Assembly: GCA_964551925.1 (NCBI GenBank)
Contig: CAZKFA010000007.1
Coordinates: forward strand, 1-55,695
Origin: CAZKFA01 sp964551925
GTDB taxonomy: Bacteria; Cyanobacteriota; Vampirovibrionia; LMEP-6097
Length of the DNA: 55,695 nucleotides
Reading direction: 5' to 3'
Each line of letters begins with the position of its first letter. Positions within the stretch are counted from its first letter, which is position 1. The translations under genes and the position numbers were made by a program. The notes beneath the pieces are model-generated. The model was not told the origin of the DNA and made no database searches. It saw nothing but the letters and a program-made list of their open reading frames with translations. Below are positions 17,676 to 26,452 of the stretch, one piece after another.

Positions 17676-19219
17676 GCGAGGTTCAAGGCTTCTTGTTTAT
17701 GTTCTATTAACATAGCCTTCTGTTTATCAGTAGTAATTATATCCCAAGGATAATTCTCTTGTTGCCAGTTCTCAAAAACACAATGTTTATAGTCCTCTGG
17801 GCGAGCAAGTTTACGATAAATATTAAAGCCAGTGTCACCAGACTGAAAAGCGCGCAATAAAATATCATTAGTGCTGCGATCGCCCCTACTAATGAGAGCC
17901 TGTACTTGAGCCCATTTAAAGCTCTCAGCTCGAACTTCTATTCCAAGCGGTTTGAGTGCTTTCGTTAAGGTTTTGACCTTATGCTCAGCATTCTTATCAA
18001 TACCATAATCTTGGAAAGGAGTCTGCGCTTTGGGAGTGAAAATACTACAGCCCCAAGTGATTTTCAATTTAGGGCTTTGTTTTTTGAGCTTACCAAGCAA
18101 TTCAATGGTTAATTCTATATCCTCGTCAGTCTCATGCGGCAATCCGACCATACCATAAAGTTTTAGAGATCTAATCCCTGCTTTAGCAGCAAACCGGGCG
18201 GCACTAAAAATATATTCTTCTGGTAGTTTTTTGTTGATAATGTTTCTGAGTCTCTCTGAACCAGATTCAATCGCGATAGTGAGGTTTTTGACACCACACT
18301 TGACTAAGAGCTCGCACATTTCTTGCGTAACGGTACTGGCCCGCACAGAAGCCACTTGTAGTTTGGGTTGTTTGGGATGCTCTGATAAATAATGGAGCAA
18401 GTCTATAAATTCGGGGTGTTGGGTAACACTAGCTCCTAGCAAGCCAAGATTGTTAGTCTGTTCTAATAATTTATCAACCTTAGGTATAAGATCGCTATTA
18501 AGGTCAGGTGTGCGAAAAGGCAAGGAAGCGTAACTCGCTAAGCAAAAACGACAAAGCTCGGGGCAACTTCTAGCTACTTCTAATAATCCAGTATCTTGCC
18601 ATGCTGAGTCAGGTGCAATTACAGAGCTCATTTGCATTTGTTTAGCTGTAGATTTTTGCCGTTCTACTTTATTGTGGAGTTGCGGGACATAGATTCCTGG
18701 TATCTCTGTAAAAATATTTAGATTACGTTTACTTGAAGCCTCTGATGCAAAATAGCTCAGGGATTGCTCTATGATCATATCTGTGTTGTTCTCCGCATCT
18801 CCAATAGCAATAAGATCAAAGAAATCAGCCCAAGGTTCTGGATTAGCAGTGAGTACGGGACCTCCGCCAAGGATTAGAGGATGCTCGCTAGTTCTCTGGC
18901 TTGTTTTAAAAGGGATATTAAGCTGTTTGAAAATTTCGAGTAAATTAAAAAAATCCAACTCCCATGAAATAGAAAAAGTCATTAGATGAAATTCTTTTGG
19001 GTGAATTTCATGAAAATTCGTGAAGTACCTAAATGTATGAGTGCTCTCGTTGCTGGCATAGAGCCTAAAAATACTTTGATAACCTAGGCTTGCCATTGCT
19101 ACTTCATAAGTATTAGGAAAAGCATTTAATACTATCAAAGGCCCGCCACTAGAGCGTTTAAATAAAAAACGTTCTTTACTAAGATCTATCGAAGTATTTT
19201 CGTTATATCTTGACTTCAT
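17672..19219 (-). CDS. B12-binding-like/radical SAM protein
   Basis: The 515-residue protein has an N-terminal region resembling a degenerate cobalamin-binding domain (LILGGGPVLTANPEP, DFFDLIAIGDAE at about 115-142), then a radical SAM core with C219-x3-C223-x2-C226 (SCPELCRFC) and the SAM segment GLPHETDEDIELTIELL. It matches the TIGR03960-like family of uncharacterised radical SAM proteins, often found beside rRNA-processing genes, rather than any characterised methylthiotransferase. Substrate is unknown. It lies between aroQ and pfkA in a 4-bp-overlap operon. Confidence 0.85.
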   Translation of the reverse strand: MKSRYNENTSIDLSKERFLFKRSSGGPLIVLNAFPNTYEVAMASLGYQSIFRLYASNESTHTFRYFTNFHEIHPKEFHLMTFSISWELDFFNLLEIFKQLNIPFKTSQRTSEHPLILGGGPVLTANPEPWADFFDLIAIGDAENNTDMIIEQSLSYFASEASSKRNLNIFTEIPGIYVPQLHNKVERQKSTAKQMQMSSVIAPDSAWQDTGLLEVARSCPELCRFCLASYASLPFRTPDLNSDLIPKVDKLLEQTNNLGLLGASVTQHPEFIDLLHYLSEHPKQPKLQVASVRASTVTQEMCELLVKCGVKNLTIAIESGSERLRNIINKKLPEEYIFSAARFAAKAGIRSLKLYGMVGLPHETDEDIELTIELLGKLKKQSPKLKITWGCSIFTPKAQTPFQDYGIDKNAEHKVKTLTKALKPLGIEVRAESFKWAQVQALISRGDRSTNDILLRAFQSGDTGFNIYRKLARPEDYKHCVFENWQQENYPWDIITTDKQKAMLIEHKQEALNLA

Positions 19220-19686
19220 GCGAGCGAAGAAAAGTCTATACTAGCACTATTGCCTTGGTTGTTGTCTATGAATGCTTTTAACGCTAGTATATAACTTTGT
19301 TCTCCAAAGCCGCAGATTTGCCCTTTGCAAACAGCTACAGTAAGTGATTTATGGCGAAACTCTTCGCGTTTATAAACATTAGAAAGATGAACTTCTATGG
19401 TATCGATCTTGACAGCAGAGATGGCGTCCCTGATCGCAACACTAGTATGAGTATAGGCTGCTGGGTTAATAATAATGCCATTTACTTTGGCTTGTCCAGC
19501 TTCATGAATGCGATTAACTATTTCGCCTTCAACGTTGGATTGAAAGAAATCTATTTCAATATTATGCAGCTCGGCTAATTGTTTAAGATGATTATTGATT
19601 TGCTCCAAGGATACAACTCCATAGGTTTCGGTTTCCCTAGTGCCTAGTAGATTTAAATTAGGTCCATTGATAATTACAATTTTCAT
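19216..19686 (-). CDS. aroQ: 3-dehydroquinate dehydratase, type II
   Basis: It dehydrates 3-dehydroquinate to 3-dehydroshikimate in the shikimate pathway. IINGPNLNLLGTRE near the start, INPAAYTHTSVAIRDAI and EVHLSNVYKREEFRHKS carry the usual catalytic Tyr/Arg and His positions. The 156-residue length is normal for the small dodecameric enzyme. It overlaps the receiver-protein gene upstream and the radical SAM gene downstream by 4 bp each. Confidence 0.96.
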   Translation of the reverse strand: MKIVIINGPNLNLLGTRETETYGVVSLEQINNHLKQLAELHNIEIDFFQSNVEGEIVNRIHEAGQAKVNGIIINPAAYTHTSVAIRDAISAVKIDTIEVHLSNVYKREEFRHKSLTVAVCKGQICGFGEQSYILALKAFIDNNQGNSASIDFSSLA

Positions 19687-20072
19687 TGAGCCGTACTATA
19701 CAGACTTTGGACTAAATCTAACAGTTCAATTGGGCTAAAAGGCTTGCTGAGAAAATAATCTGCACCAACTGACTTTGCCCACTCTTTATCTGTTTCTTGT
19801 CCTTTAGCTGTAAGTATTATAGTTATTATATCTTTTAAGTCAGGATTTTTTTTGATTTTTTCGCAGACCTCAAAACCAGACTGCCCAGGCATCATAACAT
19901 CAAGCAGCACAAGATCTGGTTTGTTTTTTTGGATTGCAATCATCGCTTCGTTGCCATCAGCAGCTTCTTCTATTTGGTATTTATTTTCAGATAGAAAAAT
20001 AGCCTTAAGTAAAGTCCTTAAAGAACTTTCGTCATCAACAACCAAGATTTTTATTTTTTTTGCTTCTTCCAT
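19683..20072 (-). CDS. single-domain response regulator (receiver only)
   Basis: The 129 residues are one REC domain: acidic pair D13-D14, phospho-acceptor D58 in VLLDVMMPG, T88 and K110 (FLSKPFSP). There is no DNA-binding output domain, so it acts by protein contact, as CheY or a phosphorelay shuttle would. No histidine kinase is adjacent. It is the first gene of the operon with aroQ, radical SAM, pfkA and EVE, overlapping aroQ by 4 bp. A role in motility is possible given the flagellar genes elsewhere but not shown. Confidence 0.94.
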   Translation of the reverse strand: MEEAKKIKILVVDDESSLRTLLKAIFLSENKYQIEEAADGNEAMIAIQKNKPDLVLLDVMMPGQSGFEVCEKIKKNPDLKDIITIILTAKGQETDKEWAKSVGADYFLSKPFSPIELLDLVQSLYSTAQ

Positions 20073-20158
20073 CTCTATTACTATATTATGCCCATTTTGC
20101 TAATTTTTAAACAGAGGAACTTATTTTGATTAAGAGCTTTTGGTGTATCTTTATAGAG

Positions 20159-20761
20159 ATGCTTAAAATCTCTACCGGCCTTCTTCGGGGGCGTAATTTA
20201 CTGACTACGACAGCAATAAAGACTATGCGACCAACCCAGAGTTTGGTTAAGGAAGCTTTGATTAATACGCTGAATTCTTATTTTATTGGCAATGAAGTAG
20301 TTTGGGATGATCTAAAAATTTTGGATTTGTTTGCTGGATCTGGTTCAGTGGGTTTTGAATTTCTGAGTAATGGGGCTAGTTCTGTCACTTTTGTTGAAAG
20401 TGAGCGCGCTTGCCTTAAGACCCTCAAAGCCAATATTCAAGCACTTGGGCTTCAAGATCAAACTCGGGTTATCGCTGCTAGTTTGCCTTTAGCCTTAAAA
20501 AGAATAACTCAGAAACCTTTTGATTTGATATTTTTAGATCCCCCTTATTTGCAGGTAAGCCGGGATTTTGACTTAGTTCTAGCTACAATTACAAAGCTTA
20601 TCAGCGGTACTTTTGTGAAGCCCGGTGGGCTATTGATCCTAGAATACAATGATATGTCTTGCGGAAATGCCCTAATTGAGAGCTTTTCACAGCAACTAGA
20701 ATTAGTCAAAAGTAAAAGGTTCGGGGACAGTTTTTTGTTTTTCTATCGAGTGGTAAGCTGA
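20159..20761 (+). CDS. rsmD: 16S rRNA (guanine-966-N2)-methyltransferase
   Basis: It methylates G966 of 16S rRNA on the small subunit. LKISTGLLRGRNLL, MRPTQSLVKEALINTL, LDLFAGSGSVGFEFLSNGA (SAM motif) and LIFLDPPYL (the N6/N2-methylase DPPY motif) are all characteristic. A TTG at 20126 would add 11 residues; the ATG at 20159 matches the family start. The 200-residue length is normal. It stands alone, with HU 212 bp downstream under its own promoter. Confidence 0.95.
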   Translation: MLKISTGLLRGRNLLTTTAIKTMRPTQSLVKEALINTLNSYFIGNEVVWDDLKILDLFAGSGSVGFEFLSNGASSVTFVESERACLKTLKANIQALGLQDQTRVIAASLPLALKRITQKPFDLIFLDPPYLQVSRDFDLVLATITKLISGTFVKPGGLLILEYNDMSCGNALIESFSQQLELVKSKRFGDSFLFFYRVVS

Positions 20762-20841
20762 AACCATTTTGCTCACCTAGATCTAGAACTTTAAAAATTA
20801 ACAAAGAATTTTCAAAAATCTTTTATAAAAAGGTTTACATT

Positions 20842-20869
20842 TTGGCAAGAAGCGGTTAAACTTTACTAT
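20842..20869 (+). promoter_or_regulatory. likely sigma70-type promoter for the HU gene
   Basis: TTGGCA at 20842-20847 and TACTAT at 20864-20869 are separated by 16 bp, a fair match to -35 and -10 hexamers. The transcript would have a roughly 100-nt untranslated leader before the HU ribosome site AGGAGA at about 20961. I see no clear operator in the leader. Confidence 0.45.
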
Positions 20870-20973
20870 ACCGCTGAATCAAAGTCAGGCAGTGGTTTAC
20901 AAAAAGCTAGCAAACGATTCAATCAGGAAGGCAGTTTGAGAGCACTCTGGCTAATTTAAATAGGAGAAAATAA

Positions 20974-21351
20974 ATGAATAAAGCAGAACTAATTGACGCA
21001 GTTTCAGGACAAACTGGTCTGTCAAAGACTCAAGTGGATGACGCGTTAAAAGCAATTTTGGCGACTATCACTCAAGAGTTGACTAAAGGTAACAAAATCA
21101 CCCTAGTTGGTTTTGGTACTTTCGAGAGACGTAAGCGCAAAGGTCGTATTGGTGTTAACCCACAAAATCCGACTCAAAAAATCAAGATTCCTCCAAAGAA
21201 TGCTCCTGCGTTCTCAGCTGGATCTGAACTTAAACAAGCAGTTCAAACTGGTAAAGCACCTCAACTTGCTAAGAAAAAGATCGCTGCTAAAAGACAAGCA
21301 GTATCTAAAGTTAAATCAAGCAAAGGTGGAAAGAAAAAAGCTACAAGATAG
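20974..21351 (+). CDS. hup: HU-family DNA-binding protein with basic H1-like tail
   Basis: Residues 1-91 are a standard HU fold (MNKAELIDAVSGQTGLSK, GFGTFERRKRKGRIGVNPQ, AFSAGSELK), which bends and compacts DNA as a dimer. Unlike the usual 90-residue protein it carries a 34-residue tail (92-125) with 11 Lys and 2 Arg, ending SKGGKKKATR, similar in style to the mycobacterial HupB or eukaryotic H1 tail. The tail would add sequence-independent DNA binding. It has a strong ribosome site (AGGAGAAAATAA-ATG) and its own terminator, as expected for an abundant protein. Confidence 0.95.
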   Translation: MNKAELIDAVSGQTGLSKTQVDDALKAILATITQELTKGNKITLVGFGTFERRKRKGRIGVNPQNPTQKIKIPPKNAPAFSAGSELKQAVQTGKAPQLAKKKIAAKRQAVSKVKSSKGGKKKATR

Positions 21352-21374
21352 TTTTTCTCTAACAACTTAAGTTT

Positions 21375-21404
21375 AAAAAGCAGCTCTTCGGGGCTGCTTT
21401 TTTT
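21375..21404 (+). terminator. intrinsic terminator after HU
   Basis: AAAAAGCAGC and GCTGCTTTTTTT form a stem closed by a short UCUUCGGG-type loop followed by a T run. The A run on the other side makes it usable in both directions, so it can also end the convergent gpsA transcript. Confidence 0.85.
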
Positions 21405-22383
21405 ATCTACCTCTACTCATTAAGGCAAGAACAGCGTCGACAGCTGTGATCTCACCATCGACTAGTTTTTTAATTTGTTCAACTATTGGTAATTGTAAAT
21501 TTTGTTCTTTACATATCTGATAAACAGCTCTAGCAGTGTTCACGCCTTCTGCAACTTCACCAAGTTTGCCAATGATATTTTCTAGTTTTTTCCCTTCGGC
21601 TAAAGAATAGCCAACACGATAGTTCCGACTTAAGTCACAAGAACAAGTCGCAATAAGATCGCCAATGCCGGCGGGTCCTAAAATCGTCTCTGGCTTGCAT
21701 TGATAAACGCTGAGCAGTTTGCTGATTTCGTGCAGTCCGCGAGTTATTAGGCTGGCCTTAGCACTTTCGCCTAATTTCAAAGCATCGGCTGCACCTGCTG
21801 CAATTGCAATTACATTCTTGAGGGCTCCACATAGCTCGACGCCTTTAATATCAGTATTAGTGTAGATTCTCAGAATAGGATTAGATAGTTGTTCTTTAAG
21901 GAATTCAGCAGTTATAACGTTATTCGCTGCGATTTCAGTAACCATGGGCTTGCCTTTGATTAACTCTTTTGCCAAATTGGGTCCCGATATTATCGCAATT
22001 GGATTCTCCGGACAAAATTTTCTAATTATCTCAGAAGGTGTTTGTAGATTGAGAGAGTCGATACCCTTAGCAGCATTCACTATGATGGTCTCGGAATTCA
22101 GACCTAGTTTACGTACTTGGATAAACACATCAGTCATCCCCTTAAGTGAAATTGCACTGATGATAATTTTACTAGAGAGAGCTTTTTCTAGATCGCTAGT
22201 AATGGTTACGTTGTCTGGGTATTTTTGTACTATTGGTTTCTTGAAGCGTCTCGTTTTATTGGCGCGACGAACACGACTAGCATCGTGGTCCCATAAGATA
22301 ATTTTATGGTTTTGTCCATATAAAAAAGCCAGAGTATTACCCCAGCTACCAGCCCCGAGAATTGAAATTTGTTCTTCTTCCAT
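21403..22383 (-). CDS. gpsA: glycerol-3-phosphate dehydrogenase, NAD(P)+
   Basis: It reduces dihydroxyacetone phosphate to glycerol 3-phosphate for phospholipid synthesis. ILGAGSWGNTLAFLYG binds the dinucleotide at residues 8-23; GPNLAKEL, the catalytic Lys in CGALKNVIAIAAG, and GPAGIGDLIATC complete the family pattern. The 326-residue length is normal. With glpD and glpK at the other end of the window, both directions of glycerol-3-phosphate metabolism are encoded. It ends inside the shared terminator with HU. Confidence 0.96.
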   Translation of the reverse strand: MEEEQISILGAGSWGNTLAFLYGQNHKIILWDHDASRVRRANKTRRFKKPIVQKYPDNVTITSDLEKALSSKIIISAISLKGMTDVFIQVRKLGLNSETIIVNAAKGIDSLNLQTPSEIIRKFCPENPIAIISGPNLAKELIKGKPMVTEIAANNVITAEFLKEQLSNPILRIYTNTDIKGVELCGALKNVIAIAAGAADALKLGESAKASLITRGLHEISKLLSVYQCKPETILGPAGIGDLIATCSCDLSRNYRVGYSLAEGKKLENIIGKLGEVAEGVNTARAVYQICKEQNLQLPIVEQIKKLVDGEITAVDAVLALMSRGR

Positions 22384-22434
22384 CTAAGCCATCTTTTTCA
22401 TGGCATAATCTTATCACGCCATAGATTTATCCTT

Positions 22435-23157
22435 ATGATTAGCCGCAAGAGCTTTCTAAATGTACTAAAAGTTGATTTTTGGGAGCCAATGGAGCTGCTA
22501 GACCTTGACCCAGGTGACTTGATTTTTAGTCTTAATATGGAGCAGGTCGTTTGTGCTTTTGCTGATTTAGAGTTTCAAGAGAGGCTTAATTCTGCTCAAG
22601 TGATCTTGCCAGATGGTATTAGTGTTGTGTTAGTAGATAATTTTTTTACCTGGCTAGGCTTAATGGGGGATGAAAAACGGCGATTAAAAAAAATTACTGG
22701 TATTGATTTAGCAGAACAACTACTTAAAAAATATCAAAATATTGCAATTATTGGTAGTAAAGAGCAAGAAATTGAAAAATTAAGAGTAAAGTTTGCTGGA
22801 CAAATGATTTATTCTCATCATGGATTTTTAAATTCTAAGCAAGAACAAAGAATTTTTCGGCAGCTAGAAATTTTGCAGCCAACTCTGCTCATCATTGGAA
22901 TGGGATCGCCTCGACAAGAGAAATTTGCTTGTAATATCAAGGCTTTTTTGCCTAACACGATTATCATTGTTGTTGGCGGAGCTTTAGATATTTGGTCCGA
23001 TTCTTTATCAAGAGCTCCGATTTTGATGAGGAAATTTAACTTAGAATGGTTATTTCGTATTTCTCAGGAACCTTCTAGGCTGATCCGCTTCTTTAATAAC
23101 GTACGTAAATATGTTTATCTCTTATTAAAATTTTTGGTAAGAGAGTTAGTCGACTAA
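22435..23157 (+). CDS. WecG/TagA/CpsF family glycosyltransferase
   Basis: The family transfers UDP-ManNAc or ManNAcA to lipid-linked sugars in envelope polysaccharide synthesis. ILPDGISVVLV and IIGMGSPRQEKFA are the signature segments, and NMEQVVCAF matches the conserved N-terminal region. The longest frame starts at 22369 and would overlap the gpsA start; the ATG at 22435 (MISRKSFLNVLKVDF) gives a normal 240 residues. It stands alone here, without other polysaccharide genes, so its acceptor is unknown. Confidence 0.9.
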   Translation: MISRKSFLNVLKVDFWEPMELLDLDPGDLIFSLNMEQVVCAFADLEFQERLNSAQVILPDGISVVLVDNFFTWLGLMGDEKRRLKKITGIDLAEQLLKKYQNIAIIGSKEQEIEKLRVKFAGQMIYSHHGFLNSKQEQRIFRQLEILQPTLLIIGMGSPRQEKFACNIKAFLPNTIIIVVGGALDIWSDSLSRAPILMRKFNLEWLFRISQEPSRLIRFFNNVRKYVYLLLKFLVRELVD

Positions 23158-23275
23158 CATATCTGGGTACAAAGATCTTATTGTCGAAGAGCAAAATTTG
23201 CCTAATTTGAAAATTTAATTTATATTCATAGGGTAGTGCAATTTAGTTATCGATAAAAATTTGGAGGAATTAAAA

Positions 23276-23434
23276 ATGGCAACAAAGAAAAAAGCTACGA
23301 AAAAAACAACCGCTAAAAAAGCGCCTGCTAAAAAAGCAGCTGCTAAGAAAGCACCTGCTAAGAAAAAAGCAGTTAAGAAAGTAGCTAAGAAAGCGCCTGC
23401 TAAGAAGAAAGCAGCTGCTAAGAAAAAGAAATAA
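23276..23434 (+). CDS. 52-residue histone H1-like Lys/Ala-rich protein
   Basis: This short gene has a near-perfect ribosome site (GGAGGA) 7 bases before its ATG and an intrinsic terminator just after it, so it is a transcription unit of its own. The product has 25 Lys and 17 Ala in 52 residues, in repeats of AKKAPAKK type, closely resembling the C-terminal tail of histone H1 and the chlamydial/bacterial H1-like proteins. It surely binds DNA or RNA by charge. It is shorter than most named H1-like proteins. It complements the HU with a similar tail 2 kb upstream. Confidence 0.9.
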   Translation: MATKKKATKKTTAKKAPAKKAAAKKAPAKKKAVKKVAKKAPAKKKAAAKKKK

Positions 23435-23460
23435 GCTTTAGCTTAAATCATATCTTTTAG

Positions 23461-23488
23461 AGGACGGGCTTGCCTGTCCTTTTTTTTT
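23461..23488 (+). terminator. intrinsic terminator after the H1-like gene
   Basis: AGGACGGGC and GCCTGTCCT pair (one G-T wobble) around a TT turn and are followed by a run of nine or so T. It isolates the H1-like gene from the aminopeptidase gene downstream. Confidence 0.88.
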
Positions 23489-23521
23489 GTGGCCACAAAA
23501 TTTTCCAACAATTGTTCTATA

Positions 23522-25072
23522 ATGATGCATATGAAAATTAAAGTTGAGAAGAAAAAAACGTTAAAAAAATTTACTTTTGATACTTTAGCTCTATTCGAAT
23601 TTCAAACAGAAAGCCCTAACAAAGGTAAGACATATTCTTCTGTTTTTCAAAGAATCGATAAAACTTTTAAAGGATTACTGACAGAATTTATTGAAGCGGA
23701 GAAATTTGAATTTAAGTCAGCAAGTAATTTGGTTATTAAATTAAGTTCGCAAAACAAAATCCCAACTCAGTACAAAGGACTTAACAGAATTATTCTTATC
23801 GGTATGGGCAAAAAAGCTGATGATAAAGCTGAACCAGCTGTTATTAATAAGCAAGTTCGTGAAGCTAGCGCTCATTTAATAAGAACAGCGAAAGGGCTTA
23901 AAAGTAAAAGAATATTTGTTGAAACAGAGTTAGATAATATAGACCTTTTGGTGGAAGCTGCTATATTAGTTGATTATGATTTCAGTAAGTATAAAACTAC
24001 TGACGACAAGAAAACAAAAATAGAAGAAGTTTATATTCAAACTAGTGAGTTAAGTGCGGCAACTAAAAAGCAAATTAAAATAGTAGAGTCGATTGCAACA
24101 GCTACTTGTTTGGCGCGTGATCTAGTCTGGGAGCCAGCTTCAGAGGCGACCCCAAGTTATTTAGCCGAAGCTGCTAAAAAGATTAAAGCCGAGAATATTA
24201 AAGTTACAGTAAAGGGGCGAGCGGAATGTGAAAAATTGGGCATGGGGGCTTTTCTAGCTGTTGCACGCGGATCAATTCAAGAACCGCAATTTATTGAAAT
24301 AACTTATAAGCCTACTACTAAAGTAAAAAAACATTTGGCGTTGATTGGTAAGGGTGTTACCTTCGACTCTGGTGGTCTAAGTTTGAAGCCAGCCAAATCA
24401 ATGGAGATGATGAAAGAAGACATGTCTGGAGCTGCTGCAATTATTGGTATTATGACCGCTATTGCTGAGATACAGCCAACTAATGTTCAAATCACCGCGA
24501 TAATAGCGGCTACTGAAAATATGCCAAGCGGAGACGCCTATAAGCCAGGTGATGTAATAACTGCCATGAATGGTAAAACTATTGAGGTTAATAATACTGA
24601 TGCCGAAGGGCGCTTAACTCTTGCTGATGCTGTTACTTATGCATCTGGTAAGAATCCAGATGAAATTATTGATTTTGCCACTCTTACGGGCGCTTGTATG
24701 GTGGCTTTAGGCAATATTTGTGCTGGACTGATGGGTAATGATCAGGCTTTGATTGATCGTATTAAAGTCTCTGCTGATGCTAGTGGCGAATTGATGTGGC
24801 AATTGCCTTTGTATGAAGAATATAAGAAGAAGCTCAAATCTCCTATTGCGGATTTGATTAACGCAGGATCTGGTGGGCAGGCAGGCGCGCAAAATGGAGC
24901 ATTATTTATTCAAGAATTTGTGGGTAAACAGAAAGATAGTGATAAAGCTATTCCTTGGACTCATATTGATATAGCCGGACCTTGTTGGCTAGAAAAAGAA
25001 AATGAATGGTCTAATAAGGGCGCTTCTGGAATACCGGTGCGTACTATTCTAGATTATATTCTTAGAAACTAG
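23522..25072 (+). CDS. pepA: leucyl aminopeptidase, M17 family
   Basis: It removes N-terminal residues from peptides using two metal ions. GKGVTFDSGGLSLKPAKSM and the signature NTDAEGRLTLADA carry the metal-binding Lys, Asp and Glu residues, and the fold ends with GIPVRTILDYIL. Starts at 23522, 23525 and 23531 are all ATG; the frame also opens earlier at a GTG inside the terminator, which is unlikely. The N-terminal domain is Lys-rich and less conserved, as is normal. A TATAAT at 23518-23523 overlaps the start region, so a short or absent leader is possible if 23531 is used. Confidence 0.94.
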   Translation: MMHMKIKVEKKKTLKKFTFDTLALFEFQTESPNKGKTYSSVFQRIDKTFKGLLTEFIEAEKFEFKSASNLVIKLSSQNKIPTQYKGLNRIILIGMGKKADDKAEPAVINKQVREASAHLIRTAKGLKSKRIFVETELDNIDLLVEAAILVDYDFSKYKTTDDKKTKIEEVYIQTSELSAATKKQIKIVESIATATCLARDLVWEPASEATPSYLAEAAKKIKAENIKVTVKGRAECEKLGMGAFLAVARGSIQEPQFIEITYKPTTKVKKHLALIGKGVTFDSGGLSLKPAKSMEMMKEDMSGAAAIIGIMTAIAEIQPTNVQITAIIAATENMPSGDAYKPGDVITAMNGKTIEVNNTDAEGRLTLADAVTYASGKNPDEIIDFATLTGACMVALGNICAGLMGNDQALIDRIKVSADASGELMWQLPLYEEYKKKLKSPIADLINAGSGGQAGAQNGALFIQEFVGKQKDSDKAIPWTHIDIAGPCWLEKENEWSNKGASGIPVRTILDYILRN

Positions 25073-25110
25073 TATTTTAGTAGAAATCTACCTTGGTATA
25101 CAATAGTAGT

Positions 25111-25995
25111 ATGGTTATTTTTACTTTGATATTTTTTATTGGATTAGCATTTTTGCTTTTCTTTGGTGCTTTTATAATTGTTAAACAGGGACATTGTGCT
25201 TTGGTTACTAGGCTTGGTAGTTATCAGGCGACACTGAAACCTGGTTTGCATATAATAGTTCCATTTATAGATAGTGTTGATCGGGTTGTTGATTTACGTG
25301 AGCAGGTTTTGCCGCTTGCCTCTCAGTCTGTGATAACAACGGATAATGTCAATATTAAAGTCGATGCTGTAATTTATTATCAGATTATCAATCCTTATGC
25401 TGCAATCTATGAGATTAATAATTTGGTTTTTGCTATAGAACAACTTTCTTTGACTTCTTTGCGAAACATAATTGGCGAGATGACCCTAGATGCGACGCTG
25501 ACAGGTAGAGACCTGGTGAATACGCGATTGCAGCAGATTATGGATATCGCTGCTGGTAAATGGGGTGTGAAAACCAATCGAGTAGAACTTAAAGATATAG
25601 ATCCGCCAGCCGAAATCCAACGAGCAATGAATGTACAGATGGAAGCAGAGCGTAACCGTAGAGCAACTATTCTGACTGCTGATGGTGAGCGTGAGTCGCA
25701 AATCCTGAGAGCCGACGGTGAGAAGCAGGCAACGATTAAGCGCGCTGAAGCTGAGGCTCAGAAATTATATCTAGAAGTGGAAGCACAAGCAAACACTGCC
25801 AAAACCTATATTGAGAGTCTTAAGTCTGCTGATGCGACTAAAGAGGTCTTGCAGCTGATGTATATGGATACCTTACAAAAGCTAGCCCAGGGGCCTGCCA
25901 ATAAAATATTTATTCCAACAGAGTCTATGACTGCCTTAGGCAGCATTGCTGCTGCTGGCGAGATGTTTAATCCAGATAAAGTGAAAAATAACTAA
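25111..25995 (+). CDS. SPFH/band 7 stomatin-like protein
   Basis: An N-terminal TM anchor (MVIFTLIFFIGLAFLLFFGAFIIV, residues 1-24) is followed by an SPFH domain (VVDLREQVLPLASQSVITTDNVNIKVDAVIYYQI) and a coiled coil rich in Ala/Glu (ADGEKQATIKRAEAEAQKLYLEVEAQAN). These proteins form large oligomers on the membrane and organise microdomains or protease complexes. The start is set at ATG 25111, since the longer frame begins with TTG. The NfeD partner starts 1 bp after its stop, the classic stomatin-NfeD pairing. Confidence 0.95.
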   Translation: MVIFTLIFFIGLAFLLFFGAFIIVKQGHCALVTRLGSYQATLKPGLHIIVPFIDSVDRVVDLREQVLPLASQSVITTDNVNIKVDAVIYYQIINPYAAIYEINNLVFAIEQLSLTSLRNIIGEMTLDATLTGRDLVNTRLQQIMDIAAGKWGVKTNRVELKDIDPPAEIQRAMNVQMEAERNRRATILTADGERESQILRADGEKQATIKRAEAEAQKLYLEVEAQANTAKTYIESLKSADATKEVLQLMYMDTLQKLAQGPANKIFIPTESMTALGSIAAAGEMFNPDKVKNN

Positions 25996-25996
25996 T

Positions 25997-26446
25997 ATGC
26001 AAACTTATTTACTACTCTATATCCTTGCGGGCTTGCTGCTTTTTGTAGAGGCTTTTACTCCAGGGACCTTTCTTTTTATTTGTTTTGCTCTAGGCACCGC
26101 TCTTGCTGGTGTTGCTGACCATGTTTGGGGATTAGATTTGAAGTTTCTGCTTGGCATTGACTTGATGGTTTCTTTGGCTGCGCTATTTACTGTTAGACCT
26201 TTTTTACAGATGGTGATTAAGGCGCCAGCAGAAAAAGATCCTAGTAATTATGGTATTTATAGTGAGCGTTTGATAGGCAAAGAAGCTATGGTCTTCAAGC
26301 CGATCACTAAATATGAGACTGGTTTAGTTAAGCTCTATGATTTTGACGAGACTTGGTTCGCTAAGTCTCAGTCAGGCACAGAGATTGGGCAGGGTACTAC
26401 AGTCAAAATCCTTAAAGTGGAGAATAATTTTTTAATTGTAGAATAG
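25997..26446 (+). CDS. NfeD-like short membrane protein
   Basis: The 149-residue protein has N-terminal hydrophobic segments (about 3-20, 24-42, 51-70) and a C-terminal OB-fold-like domain (IGKEAMVFKPI...TTVKILKVENNFLIVE). This is the short NfeD1b form, without the ClpP-class protease domain. It directly follows the stomatin-like gene and is presumed to act with it in the membrane. Confidence 0.9.
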   Translation: MQTYLLLYILAGLLLFVEAFTPGTFLFICFALGTALAGVADHVWGLDLKFLLGIDLMVSLAALFTVRPFLQMVIKAPAEKDPSNYGIYSERLIGKEAMVFKPITKYETGLVKLYDFDETWFAKSQSGTEIGQGTTVKILKVENNFLIVE

Positions 26447-26452
26447 ATTTTC

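Noticed and set aside
21944..22387. 147-codon plus-strand ORF
   Set aside because: It lies wholly antisense to gpsA, which has full family motifs; no ribosome site and unlikely composition.
23276..23434. Short Lys/Ala tandem repeat as a non-coding repeat
   Set aside because: It is coding: ATG with GGAGGA site, in-frame stop and terminator.
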